A stretch of 64,000 nucleotides of DNA, from assembly GCA_038049695.1 (NCBI GenBank), contig CP142454.1, positions 21,460,501 through 21,524,500 of the forward strand, in the 5' to 3' direction. The position numbers were made by a program, and so were the translations under genes. The DNA comes from Cinnamomum chago. Lineage: Eukaryota; Streptophyta; Magnoliopsida; Laurales; Lauraceae. Below are positions 9,941 to 23,050 of this stretch, piece by piece. Numbering within the stretch: the stretch's first letter is position 1; every line of letters begins with the position of its first letter. The notes beneath the pieces are model-generated. The model searched no databases. It saw only the letters and a list, made by a program, of their open reading frames with translations, and was not told where the DNA came from.

Positions 9941-12900
9941 CTACCCAGGCTCTATCAGTGTATAAGCATCAGACAGAAACATAGGCCGAACATTATCATT
10001 ACCACTGCCACTGCTGCACATCATGAATGTCTAGTTTTTTCTGTCCTAGCATAATTGGAAGGCAGGAAATTTCTAACTTCCCTTCACAATAGCATCTGTT
10101 GCATTTCAGCCTCAGGCCCATCCAGAAACACAATGGATGCTAATATTACAGAAGAAAGGTGGAAAACTTCAAAAAAAGGAAACAAGCCAGATCCTTGTGG
10201 AGCCTGAATCTAGGTTCATTTATCTCAGTTGGGATAAAATCAGGGTCAGGATTTGACCAACAAATCTCGAGTCTGCTTACTTTTAAGATATTTTCAAGCC
10301 TAGATTTTCTCATTATAGATATCAATATGCCAGATTTGGTTGGAGATCCATTTACAGCATCCGAGCTAATATTTAGGATTATTTTGAATAATAATTTCCC
10401 CAGTTGATATGCTTAGGGTAAACCATTGTTTACTTCCATTAGTTAAAGAAATCATTTCCTCTATGTTCCCTTTGTATATGGTGGTATATTCTTATGTTAT
10501 ATTAATATAGATAATGAGCAACACCCCACAGCCAGGGCGACATTTTAGAAACCCTCGAATGTTGGGAAGAATTATTATTATTATTATTTTACATAGTGGT
10601 CTACCCAAGAAATTCCTGCACAAAGCTAGTCAAATTATCCTAGCGTTTAGGCCTGAAAGTTTAATTGCCTATACATGTGAAAACTTAAAGGGACAATGTC
10701 AACAATGAGTGATGTCAAGAACAGTGTGAAATTAGGATCAATGCAAGGGAGATGGGGTTTTTGGTTCCAGTCTGTGTGAAGAGATTGGATTGATTAGAGG
10801 TGGGGCCCTCATCCGAAAGCTCAGAAAGGGGCACGAGGCAGCAAAAAAGTAGCTTACCGGGTAAATTTGCCATAGAAAATTGCCCATGTTTCCCTCATAC
10901 ATGGTGGTATATTAATATTACATGATGTATTCAACACATTATACAAATAATCAAAAATAAAAACTGGCCTTATTAAGGGTCCAGGATGCTCTGGATTCAA
11001 GATCCAGACCCATTTTGATCAGGCAAAATATGTGCCCAGATCCCCCACTTCGTGAAGGGACTTGTCCAGGCATGGGCAGGATTTAGCCCATTGACATGAT
11101 ATCCCACCTAATGAGGCAACAGTTTTCCAACTGTCCAAATCACAAACAAGACAACTATGTCCCACCAAAATACCAGATTCCTTGCTATGCAAGGATCATC
11201 AAAATGGCCCAACAGTAACTTCAGTTATCCTACAATTAGTTTAGGAGAATAACAAAGAGGCAGTGGTAGTATGATTATGTAAAATGTAATGCACTTGTGC
11301 TGCTCTGACATAATGCAGTTGCAAACCTACCTCTGCCAGCAATCGCATATGATCTTTGCAACCATTGGGTCAACCTCTTTAGGTATTTCCATTCTTCTAT
11401 TTTGGAATCCAACAGCTCCAACTACCTGCATAGGGTTCATTCCACTCCATGGCATCCGCATGGTAGCCAACTCCCAAAGTATCACGCCGAAACTATAGAT
11501 ATCACATCTGCAAGAGACAGACACATCTATAATACTACGAGGCAAAATGAGTTTCAAAAAAGAACTCTCTTCAATAGTTTAATAGTAAGATAAAAGAGAT
11601 TAGATTAGGAGCTCACTTTTCATTGGACTGTTCATTTCTCAAAACTTCTGGTGCCATCCATTCAGGCTGCAGATTAACAGAAAGCAGTCCATTAAATAAA
11701 TAACTGAAAAATAAACCTAACATTATAAAAGAGAACAAATAGATGGCATCATTCCAGGAAATGCAGCCACCCAAAATTGAAAGCAAGATATTGAGATATT
11801 CAGGTTGTGTACTATGGGAAAAACAATGGCCTAGGTCACTTTTTTCCTTAAGGATATCCATGCATGCATTTGGTAATCTATGACAACTGAATACTTCAAA
11901 ATTGGCAGACTACCTATATCATTTTGTATTTGATACTTCAATTTCATATGTATTTCCATGTCCCAGCTGTACCCATGATGTGTCCCTCCATATCTGTGCA
12001 TCATAGCTTTTAATCACCCTGTTTCTTTCTTCTAATTCTCCAACCAATGTTTTAACATCAATTATGGGCAACGGACTTTTTGTATTGTTAACAGTATTGT
12101 ATTGATGCATGAGAAATTGAAGTAGCCTATTAAAGTCATCTCTTGTTAACTGGCTCACAGTGGTTAAAAGGATTTTGTTGATATTGCGCACAACTCTTGT
12201 TAAATATTGAAAGAGAAAGTTGCGGTTTTTCTTGAAGTTGCAGTCAATTTTCGTGCATCCATAAATGCATCAATTATGCCCCCACTTCTCCTAGTTCCTT
12301 GTGCATTAGGAGTCATATTCAATGTAGCAAAGGAGATAAACAATATTCGAAAGCTTTTCTGACTACGACTCTTTTCAAGTCACAGTAAGCAAGGACAGGT
12401 GAAGAGTGTTGGGCATAACAAGCTGAAAACTGCAAGAAAGAAGAAACAATAATGACATAGTTATGGTGCCTTGACCAAACTCAAATGACCCATGTTTACA
12501 AATAAACAAAGAAATTTATCAGCAAGAACAACTTAATTGCTCAAGAGAACCAAATGAGGTATTTAATAACATTACAATCATTCCAATCATAGTAATGTTG
12601 GAGTCTCTTACTTCCTGAAAGTAAATATCAATGATCCATTTTAGTTAAAACAAAAGCGTAGCAGTTTGATATTGAGATACGAAATCATGAGAAAAGCAAC
12701 CATTCAACTTGAGAGAGTGAGGGATGAAAAGCATGCAAATTATAGCACAAATCAATAAAACAAAAACAAACATGCAAATGTGTGCCTCAGAGATGATAGG
12801 AAGCCAGATAAAGTTTGAACCAAAACCATCATGCTGAGAAAAATATAATAAGCAGAGCCACAGAGGCTTACAGTTCCAGCAGTAGATTTTGAAGAGAGAA

Positions 12901-15900
12901 ATGTATGGTGCTTCAAGCGTGACAAGCCAAAATCACAAACCTGAAGAGAAGAATTGGTAGATTTTAGGACATTTAGCAGATTTCTCAATAGAGAAGGTTG
13001 GTTTGATGAGCACAAAGAATTAATATAATCTAAATGAGATAAGAAGATAAACAATAGATAAGCTGTGAGCATGATGGTCCATTACAGTCAAATAACATAA
13101 TTTGGTTGTCCTCAGCTGCTATTTCGACCAAATAAGTTCACAAAAATAACAATTTATGCTGGACAGAAGCATAATAGAATAAGACAGAGAGATAGACCAT
13201 AATTTCAATAATCAAATGACCTTCCTAATTGCAGCACAAGTAATTATATAGTGGGAATGCATTAGATTTACCCCTACCTTAAGTGAAAAAGGTAGAAGAA
13301 TTGATCTTTTTACCACTAGAACAATGTCATTGCTTCGAACCCAGTTGGTAGGAATCCATTGCAACGAGTTTTGAAGTTGATTTCTAGCTAATAACTTTTT
13401 TTTTCTTAAACTGGTAACATGACTCAAGAATAGTCCATTTGAGAGAGAGCCCATGGCTCTGACCCTGCATAGAGAGCCCTATGTTGGTGACCTGTGGCGC
13501 TCCTAGGATGTGAGTTCCTAATCCTTTACGTCATGCATCACCGAATGGTTCCTTGACTTGACAACTAAACATGGGATTCTTACTAACTTCTAAACATAAC
13601 CCAACCGCCCATTAGGGCTGTCCGATTCCGATAATAGGACCGTCAACTTTCTTGGACTCTTCCATCCAACAATAACAGTAGGACTCCCAAGTCTTAACCT
13701 CAACAGAATGCCCACTAAGAACAAAACTAAAAAGAATAAGCCCAGAAAAAGACTTCTACCAGGTTAGTGAAAAGCTTGATGATAAACTTAGGTTATCAAA
13801 ACACACCTTCACCACCCAGTTTTTATCAACAAGAAGGTTTGATGACTTTAGATCTCGATGCACAATAGTTGGATGGCTTGTATGCAAGTAGTTCATCCCT
13901 TTTGCCTGAGAAATAAAAACAAATTTAAGTAGGAAGGAACTCTTAATGGTCATAGAAGTAATGATAATTTCCAACTTATACCACATCCAGAGCCATCCTT
14001 AATCGCCGTTTTTCATCAAGTTGAATGCTGGGTCGATGCAGCAACCTGTATAAACTCCCCCTACAGACAATGGGATGATGAAACATTACAGCCCATATTG
14101 GTATAAACGGGTATGTTCTATTTATTCAAGGCCCATGAGTATAGGTTAGGAAATATTGAACTGAAGCTTTTTTTTTTTTTTTTTTGAAGTGAAGCTGAAC
14201 TGCATTTTTTTCATCTCTTTTGAAAATACTACCACTGGAACTACAGATACGAATAGAATTCCAAACTCCAAAGGGGTATAAAATTTCAATAAAAAAAATA
14301 CCAGCTGCAGTTCATAGTAATACTGCTTAGTTACAAACACTTTAAATTGAGAAGAATAAATAATATAAGCAGGGAAGTATAGAATGGAGACCAAAATGGA
14401 CCTCTACTGTTGGGCAACCAACAAATGCTAAAGATACAGTACATGTGGGTGAGATGTGTATTATGAGATGGATGTGCAGAGTTACAAGAAAGGACAAAAT
14501 AAGGAATCAGTACATATGAAGAAATCTGTCAGAGGTCCCAACAGGAGAGGAAATTAGGGAATGCCATCTGCAATTGTAGGCACGTACACAAGTGACCAGA
14601 AACAACCCACATACAAAGTATTTGAGTGCTACAACTTCGAGTATAGAGGTGAAGGGTAGAGCAATAAGAACCTACAATAATGTAGTGAGTGAGAGAAGGC
14701 ATTATAGATTGTGGAGTTACAGAGAACATTGCTTTCAACAAGGCTGAGTGGGAATGAAGAACTACAAGCCTACCTCAGATAGCTTGAAGATAAAAAAAAC
14801 AGAGGATGGCATTCTAATTCCAAAGAATGATAAATTACATATTATACAGGCATAAGAGTTTCAAGATTTGAGTCAATAGACCATTAGAGCACATGCAAGT
14901 CTAGAGGGTAAAGGAGTACTGCTTATCGTGTGTTTTTTTTTTTTTCAATTCTTTAAATGATTTTTTTTTCATAGAAGGTCATACAGAAAAGACCTAGATT
15001 ACACAGTTCATAGCCGAAAGCATTACCATCAATCATTCCTTCAGGTTAGTACAAACAATAATAAGCTCACCATAAACAATATAAAGAACCATCTTGACAA
15101 ACCTTGGAAGAAACTCTGTCAGTATAGAGAGATTTGGTGGATGAGTAACAGCTCCCATAAAAAGCACAACATTTGGGTGTCGCAGCCTTAGCATTATTTT
15201 TATCTGTATAATGGCAAGGCATCAAGATGAAATTCTTTAAAAGAAAACTACTGAAATCAGGAGCTCGTCATCATTTGAGTTTTTCATGTGATAATCATAT
15301 AAAAATCGGCAGTTTATAACAGAATTTGAACATTCTGATGCTTACTTCGCTTCTGAACTGCTCCAGTGCATCACCTGAGAAATCTTGATCTAAGAATTTC
15401 TTCACTGCAACCTCCTGCGACACAATATTAGTTACACCATATTAAGATCCCAAAAGCAAACAGCTACAGATTTCACCATCACTGGCATTTAAAACTTCTA
15501 GATACAAGCAACAGTTCCCAAGTTGTCACCGTTCGGTGCTATTTTATTTTTGGTAATAGTCAGGCTCAGGGGAGTTAACTGATCTGAGTTCACTAACTAC
15601 AGTTACCACTTACCATGATAACATCAACACCACCTAGGACAAGAAGAATGGGGATTTGACTTGGACAAGTCCACTCCTATAATGGAATATTCCTACTCTG
15701 AGTTCAAGAAACAATCAGATCTACCTTGAAAATGGTTACCATGAATGTCCCCAATTCTTGTTTCTTCCAGATCCACTGCTTCGTCATCAACATCTTAAAG
15801 TGAAGTTTCTTCTTCTGTTTCCTTAGCAGGTCTCATTGGACCTTTCTGAACCACACACAATCCTCAAAGGAGTGTTTCTTCTGAACTTGGCTTCCCCAAA

Positions 15901-16887
15901 TTTGGGGATAGCACTACTTTAAAGTTTTTGTTGGGGCAGCGTAAAAAGGAAGAAACAACCAATTTGGACATTTTTACCCAATTACCATCAGGTACTCAGT
16001 CATCCTGACCCTCCCTCCCCCTCTTGTATGTGTCAGTTTCTGCACAGTTACATCCTACTACATTATAAGTAACAGGGATTATTGCCAATCTATATACATC
16101 ATGGTCTCCTTGGTGTTCTTGCTACCTCAATTTGGTTTTGTTCACCATAACATGATCCATAGTAGCTGTTCTGAACTGCTTTGTGGACAGATTACCAGCT
16201 TCATCCTTCTTAAAATCATCATTAAACTAGGATTCTGAATCCTTCCCATCTCATAAGCTTGAATCATATGAATCAAGTTCTTCATCTGGATTACCTCAGC
16301 CTCTCCACTTCTCATTGTGGTTGCAGTGCAATGACTGTCACATGTTGGTTCCTCTGATGCCTTCGAACTCCATGGAAACCCTATCAAACTCAATGAGTGA
16401 TGCTATGGATGCCCCAATGGTTCTAGCCATGTCTTCAGAACACACCAGTGGCCAAAATGCCCACTATGGTTTGTCCATATGGGAACTCTTTTGCCTTCAT
16501 CATTGACCTAAAGGTTTGTAGAATAGCCTGTCTCTATAGTTCTTCTCCCTTCTGCTTCTTTTGACAAACCCCCTAGAAATTCATGATCACCTCTTGAATA
16601 GAATCTGCTTTCATGAACATCTCTTGTATGGAGCACGGAGGTTAACTATTTGTGTAACATCCAAATACACAGAAGCATCACTTACATAATTTATTTTTAA
16701 AAAATAAAGAAAGAAAAACTGTAAATTAAATAGCTTTTAAGCACGTCTTTCTATCACCAGACAAAAGGGAAATGATGAATAAAACAGTGCTGGGCCTGGT
16801 TGGACTTGGGCTTACATTTATTCAGCCCAACAATAAGTTTTTTATGCTTGGCCCTTGTGAGTATTATTACATTTATAAGATATTGTA

Positions 16888-16933
<46 letters not shown>

Positions 16934-19900
16934 CAGGGCTCTCCTAAGATGGAATAGTACTGGTCCCACAAATCAAAGTTGATTATAACTGTTTTTTGCA
17001 TTATGAAACTGAAAAATCCAATTCTGATTGGATTTATCTTGATTTTGAAGAGGATCATCATGCAAAAAACAATAATCAACTTTGATTTGTGGGACCAATA
17101 CTGTTTGAACTTAAGACAAGCTAAGCTTCAGCTTAGGAGAGCTGGCCCCAATTTTATATATATATATATATATTGTTTTATCATATACCTTCATTCCAAT
17201 TAAGGGGGGAAAATGATATAAAACGTAGCTAGTATAGGAAGAGTATAACTTACAGTTCCATGCCAGTCCGCACGATAAACCTCCCCATATGAACCTGCAA
17301 CATAAATGACAGAAAATAAGCAGAAATGAACAAGATGTCTCGAATACAAACTAAAGACTCTGCCCACAATCATAATACAAACTAAAGACCTAAGCAAATG
17401 GAGACCTTCATGCTTACCAAGACCAATACGTTCACCAATCTGAAGATTTTCCCATGGAATCTCCCATTCCGCAATACCATCCAGCACTGAGTAGCTTCCT
17501 TCATTACAGTTGCTGGAAATATGTGGATCTTTTTTAGCAGTTTCTGTGAATCTTTCCACAGATTCACTTATGCTTGCTTGACAATGTGGTGAATAAACAC
17601 CTACTCTTCTTTCCACATGTTTTGCTACTATTCCTGCATTTGCTTGAAAGTTTTGGGCACCAACCTCCATAAAAGGATTCCCAAGCTGTTTATGCCCAGA
17701 ATCAGTTACATATGGAATGGAAGGTTCTTGAATTTTTCCCCCATCTGAAGTCCTAGGCATTATAGTAGATGAACCAAGAACAGGAATGGTATCCACCAAA
17801 GAATCAGCCTGGACCACGACCCATTCATTAGGATATACTGAAGATAAGGGGACACCTGGATTGATGGTATTTGCGTCAATAGGACAATGAAGATCCATGC
17901 TGCTCAACCCTGGTTGATCTGTAGATGATGAATTCAAAGTTGACTCCTTAAGTTCATGCAAATGAAGATCCATGCTGCTCAACCCTGGTTGATCTGTAGA
18001 TGATGAATTCAAAGTTGACTCCTTAAGTTCATGAGTTGGGTCAGAGACATTTGAATCCTGCCAACGTTTTTGCATCAACCCATCAGAATGTTCTTCACAA
18101 TCAAAATGGGACACTCCAAGAATGGGCACAGGGGAACGATCCATGTATGGTAGGAATTGAACATGATGCAGTTCAAGCTCTCCTCCTATTTTCCTCCCTC
18201 CTGTGCAGCTTTGACTAAGCACTCTTTGCTCTACCAGATCAGGTGGAGAATTCACATCAGAGAACAAAACTGAATGAGGTAATGCACCACTTTCCAACAG
18301 AACAGCATGCAGTTTCTGTGCAAACTGTGGGTTTTGGGCTGCACTGATCACATACTTAGATACATCATTAACTTTCATCTGTTGGACAGGTGAATTTGCA
18401 TCCTCAGTTCCCGTTGAGCCTCCACGTGGCCTGCCTAATGAAGGAAGAAGATTTCCAAATTCATGTTCAAATCTTGCAGTTTGATATTTTTCACCAAGAT
18501 GCAGTTCATCTCCCTCTGGTTGAAAGCCTACACTCGGTGCTTCCCCCGACCCAAAACCAACCAATTTCTTAATAGAATTGGAATCCCATGAACTTCCTTC
18601 CATTATAACACTATTCATCTCCAATTGACTGTGGAGCTCCATATCATGTGTCGAATGTAAATCCTTTACAGTCTGTTGAACTGGACTGGAGCTTGTGATA
18701 TCAAGTCCAGAATTTTGAAGAAGACTGGTAGACATCTCAGCAGGAATTAGCGTGCCTGGAGCTCCCATTAGATCAATGATGTATTCACCACCACCACTAA
18801 ACAATGAAATAGCCTATTTACACACAGTCCTCAAAAAGAGTTGCCAATATATATATATATATATGGGAAATGTTCAAGTGCATCAATCCCTCACCATAGG
18901 GTGAAGAATGCTTCCATAAATGGGGGATTTCAAGTACAAAAGGGGGATTTCAAGTACATATGGTTAAGTACAAAAGGGGGATTCATGTGCAAAAAAGGGA
19001 AATGTCCCTCACCCTATGGTGAGGGATGGATGCACTTGAACATTCCTCTATATATATAAAGAGAAAAAAAAAACAGAAACCAAGAAAATTGATCGGTGGA
19101 ATAGAAACAAAATGCCCGCAATTTCAGATAATTAGAGTTCCACAAGCAAAACAACAAAAGCTCACTTACAAAAAAAAAAAAAAAAAAAGAGTACAAGATG
19201 TGTCCTTTATATTTCTCTTTACAAAGATATTAACTGCTTTGTATCGACCATATTAGATTTAGTTCATTTTTCAACATGGGAGATTCACCAAGAAATATCT
19301 AAAAGAAAGTTCCAGAATCAGCCTGCAGGGCCCACAAACTCCTAAGAAATCATAGTTTGTTTTTAATACTTAAGTCAAGATGAACCAAGTATAAGCTGAC
19401 AAGCTGTGTATTTATATTTGCTGTTATAAAGGCAATGGCACTTAGTTCAGGTTTTAACAGAGAACATCATGAATGGTTTAAAAGAAAGTTGCAGAAACAG
19501 CAAACAGGGCCCACAGACTCTCCACCTATTCATTGTTTATTTCTGGTATCAGATTTAAAGTGCACTGAATTTGAGACTACTATCATTCGAAGAGATACCG
19601 TCAACGTTACCTTTCAGGAGGAATTTTAATTATATTCACCGCTCCTTCATCAGTACCAGTGTAGTAGCTCCCCTTCACCAGCCTACATGGTAGATTAATC
19701 TGATCAGCAAGTACCTGGGAACAGCAAGTATGGCAACATTTTCAACACTCTAACTGCAATATCTGTAACAGTAACATAAAGCATCTAAAAGATCTGGTAG
19801 AAAATACACACTTCTCCCTCATTGACAGGGAAAAAAGGGAAGTTTATATGAGTTTCATCACCAGAAAGCTTTAAGATGAGTCAGGACCTTTGGTCCTAGT

Positions 19901-21978
19901 CAGCCCATATCAGCTTCAGTGTACAAACTAATTATTCTGATTGTATCAGTAGTCAGGCTTCTCTGCCTTAAAAATTACAGAAGTTCATCGCCACACCCTG
20001 CAAATGCATGCTTGATCTGACAATGTCAGTACATGGTTGGTTTTACTTCTTCACTTAGATTAGAGACTCAAGAGGCACTTTGTGGAAGATTCTAACTCAA
20101 ATGGTTTGAGCTGGGAAGTATCCAGTTGACAATGCAATTTGTGCTCAGTCTGGATCTCCGATACACTATGATACCCGGATATGTTAAAGTAGGCAACACA
20201 TCCATATTGTGTTGTATCTGATACTCAATTTTGTGTAAAATCCATGGCCATGGTGTATCCTTGATAGCTGCGACCGTCTCTGTGAAGATCCTATCAACAC
20301 CCTTGCTTTGATGATCATAAATCATCTTGATCATGGAAATGGGTTCAGACTCAATGGTGATATTATGATATTTGGCAGTGGAGATCACTCATCAATGGAT
20401 CCATCACATTTAAAGGCTCAGGTGTTGGAAGATTGCTTTAGGTTAGTTTTAGTTTAATTAATGGTTGAGGCCATGTGATTTGATGATGAGAACATCGACG
20501 GGTGCAATGGTATCTGAGCTGGCAGAAGAATACATGATTGGATTAAGCCTATGCCCAAAAGGAACCCACATGACTATAAACTACAGTCAAAATGGGATCA
20601 GTCTACACATAGAACCACTTGCAATTGTACAGCCGATATGTGGGTTCCACAAGATGGAACGGCCCAAACCTGTGTTGTGTTCCTTATTAGGATTTCATAT
20701 TTTGTATTTCAGTTAAGTTTGAATGTCTTTCAATCAGAGTTGAATAAATCATGGGGGGCACCTGGGTTTTGTTTCTTGTAGGTTTCCATAAAAACATGTA
20801 GGAGACTAAAATCCTATCTCTTTTAAAACATGGAGATATCAAAATGTGGTGACCATTGTTTCTTAAGAATTAAGATAACTATAGTTGGGAAAGGTGATAG
20901 TTGGTCATTACAATGGGTTGATCAATGAAACATGAAACCGATCAAACTAATAATAATAGCAGTAGTAAAAACAATAATAATAAGATACTTAAGTCATAAA
21001 GATCAAACCAATTGGGGAAGAGGGGTTGAAAACAGTTGCTACCTTGAAAAGCAAGGCCCTGTGGCGCGATAGTCCAACCTCAAGGCGACCCAGTGGAAGA
21101 ACAATAGTGTTCAAAGAAGTCCGCAATTCATAACTCTTGTCTGTCCACCTTGTTAACATATCATCAGCATCAGTAACAGGACCACCCAAGCTGTGAACAA
21201 CAAGATCAGCTATCTTCTGGATCAAACCACTCACAACCGGCCCAAGCTCAGCAGCCCCGCATTCAGAAGCAATAGACACCGCTTCTCTCTCAAGCTGTTG
21301 GAGTGCATGGTCTACCACTCGGTTTACTAAAACCACTTCATAATCAGCATTATCTGAAACGGATATTGCTTGAAGATCCACCAGTGAAGGAATTTTTCCT
21401 TGCATGTTTGGATTGGAGAGAATACCATAGACATCATAAAATCCATCCACCACTTTTTCATCATAATTCACAACATTAAAATTCTGCACAACAACATTAG
21501 GCCCGAATCATTATTCCTTGTTTATGCTAAGAATTGTGCCCTAATTCCTCAATCCAATTCAAAAGCCCTAGAATTGAAAAGTGTATCAAATAAAACTCAC
21601 CCAATACCGAAGCGATAAGAATTCAACTAGGGTTTCATCATCATGAGGCGCCGCATGCGAGCACCCAAGGCTCATCCGCTTGGCGGCCTTGATCTGCTTC
21701 GACTCCGGGTCGTCTCGGTCATCCGAAGCGCTGATAGCGAGCGCGAGCTGCACCTGGAACTCCTCTTCGAAGAAATTGAAATCCGCGGATCCATCTTCGG
21801 CTGTTGTCGTGGATGCCACAGCACCAGGCACAGCAGGAGAAGAAGAAGAAGATGGAGTAGAAGAGGGAGAAGGAGAAGGAGAGTTGTTTCGATGATGATT
21901 TTCGTTTGGCAGTGTGTGATGATCGTTGGGACTGCAACTGATGTGGAGTTTTCGGAGGAAATGCTTCATTTTCGACAT
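9654..21978 (-). CDS. SIS8-like: EDR1/Raf-like MAP kinase kinase kinase (SIS8 / MAPKKK delta-7 type), 13 exons
   Basis: Serine/threonine kinase of the plant Raf-like MAPKKK group B (CTR1/EDR1 relatives, linked to stress and sugar signalling in Arabidopsis). Exons on the minus strand: 21978-21601, 21483-21043, 19714-19611, 18796-17418, 17294-17254, 15414-15346, 15203-15103, 14060-13982, 13905-13807, 12940-12872, 11666-11617, 11507-11331, 9726-9654. All introns are GT-AG and the phases join to 1019 aa without a stop. The start [13 protein letters not shown] matches the conserved N terminus of the SIS8 subgroup. The EDR1 domain spans about residues 127-330, followed by a low-complexity linker to about 750. 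Kinase motifs: glycine loop IGLGSYGEV (765-773), VAVK lysine 786, HRD 880-882, DFG 900-902, APE 925-927, CWQ near 995. Exon 4 contains a perfect 25-residue tandem duplication. The C-terminal tail after the kinase is short. Introns hold MITEs and microsatellites. It looks functional; expression is unverified. Confidence 0.95.
9890..9938. repeat. (GA)~24 microsatellite in intron 12 of the MAPKKK gene
   Basis: An uninterrupted GA run about 170 bp upstream (in gene orientation, inside the intron) of the last exon's acceptor at 9726. Confidence 0.95.
11919..12191 (-). other. Unrecognised 90-codon open frame inside intron 10
   Basis: A minus-strand frame with non-repetitive, protein-like composition (contains [14 protein letters not shown] and [17 protein letters not shown]). 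It lies wholly inside the intron between the DFG exon and the APE exon. Upstream, to about 12440, neighbouring frames also look coding-like but are broken. It could be a transposon or gene-fragment relic. I do not recognise the family. Confidence 0.25.
16890..17172. mobile_element. Hairpin MITE in (TA)n, inside intron 5 of the MAPKKK gene
   Basis: (TA)n flanks both ends (about 16892-16930 and 17156-17172). The inverted ends include GGCTCTCCTAAG against CTTAGGAGAGC, and the subterminal 'gtcccacaaatcaaagttga' pairs perfectly with 'tcaactttgatttgtgggac'. There is no protein. It sits about 80 bp upstream of exon 5 in plus coordinates, well away from the splice site at 17254. Confidence 0.75.
17886..18033 (-). 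repeat. Perfect 75-bp in-frame tandem duplication inside exon 4
   Basis: Two adjacent copies, about 17886-17958 and 17961-18033, are identical and in frame, doubling a 25-residue unit ([13 protein letters not shown]...SMDLHL) in the disordered linker between the EDR1 and kinase domains. Identity at silent positions implies a recent event. Confidence 0.95.
18848..19062. mobile_element. Hairpin MITE in (TA)n, inside intron 3 of the MAPKKK gene
   Basis: The left end 'gttcaagtgcatcaatccct' plus 'caccatagggtg' pairs with the right end 'caccctatggtgagggatg' plus 'tgcacttgaac'. (TA)n lies on both sides. The centre carries a direct repeat of 'gggggatttcaagtac'. It is the same family as 53219-53391 and 53421-53580. 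Confidence 0.75.
19270..19545. repeat. Diverged ~100-bp direct duplication in intron 3
   Basis: 'aaaagaaagtt(c/g)cagaa.cagc' followed by 'cagggcccaca(a/g)actc' occurs at about 19300 and 19478. The units are roughly 175 bp apart and clearly diverged. Confidence 0.45.
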
Positions 21979-22330
21979 GGATCTCAGATTCCTAAAACCC
22001 TAAAAACCATTCATCTATCGATCGATGAGAGAAGAGAAGAGAGAACAGAAGAGAGAGAGAGAGAGAGAGATGCAGATGTTATGTTTGTTTCTCTCTCCTC
22101 TAGTTTAGTCATGTGGTGTTAGTTCTGAAAGTTTCTTCTTCTTCTTCTTTCTTGTAGTTGAAGCAATGAAGCAAGTGGTAGTGGGACTGTAGGAGTACTA
22201 TACTATAAACAAACTACTGTAGACCGCAAAGGGAATTAAATTAATAACTGCTGCTTCTTCCCCCCATCCCAATTCCAATTCCACAAGAATGGAAGATTAG
22301 TAAATATATTACTTATTACACTTTACAAAT
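21979..22330 (-). promoter_or_regulatory. 5' UTR and presumed core promoter of the MAPKKK gene
   Basis: Directly upstream of the start codon, the sense strand is pyrimidine-rich, with (CT)n at about 22048-22070 and a run of 'tcttcttctt'-type sequence at about 22130-22155, typical of plant 5' UTRs. A weak TATA-like 'tttatag' lies at about 22203-22209 on the minus strand. The transcription start is not determinable. Confidence 0.4.
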
Positions 22331-22520
22331 TACAATTACAACTGATGTTATTTTAATTTGGCTGAAGCTCAGTTGAGGATGTCTATCATGAGAGAGAAAC
22401 AAAGGAAGGTTCAACAATTCCACATGTCCAAGAATTTAGAATTTCCCAAGACATATACTCTTCATTTTTTAATAACAAAACAAAACCTGAATTCATTCAA
22501 CTTGAGGGTCATTGTCGCTA

Positions 22521-23050
22521 AGGGTGTAAAAGAAAACCAAAAAACCGTCTAACCAAATCGAATTGGAATTAATAATCGTGTTTTACGGTTCAGTTACTGT
22601 TACAGTTATTAAAATTGAAAAACCATGCTTTACGGTTTAGTTACGGTTTTTGTCTTAACTCATGGTTATTAACCGAACCGAACCGTTAACTGCAGTTCAG
22701 TTAACCGTGTTTCCAAAACATACTGTTAACTGAACCGTTTCACTAACAAGAAAAAAGCTCAATAGCCTGAATGAAAATTACAAAAAAAAATTCTACAATA
22801 AAATATTATCCCATTCTCCAACAATGGTTTTTTTTTTTTCACATTAAGTTTGATTGGTAAATGGAAAAAATTTTACAAAATTTCTTAAATGACAATTAAC
22901 TGTAACTTAACCGTTAATCGCGGTTCGGTTTTTTAACGGTTTTTCACGGTTCGATTAGGGTTACAATTTTTAATAAAAAAAAATTCGTGAAATGCAGTTC
23001 GATTAACGGTTTTCCCAAAAACCACGGTTAACTGAACTGTTACACCCCTA
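22521..23050. mobile_element. MITE, AGGGGTGTAAC family, copy 1
   Basis: The left end is AGGGTGTAAAAG and the right end GTTACACCCCTA, inverted equivalents. The interior is dominated by 'ggttaaccgaaccg'-type words on both strands. Related copies are at 53930-54138 (truncated) and 55358-55862. Confidence 0.7.

Noticed and set aside
16142..16506. Possible gene fragment in intron 5
   Set aside because: Frames are open on both strands but broken on either side, with no recognised family and no splice sites.
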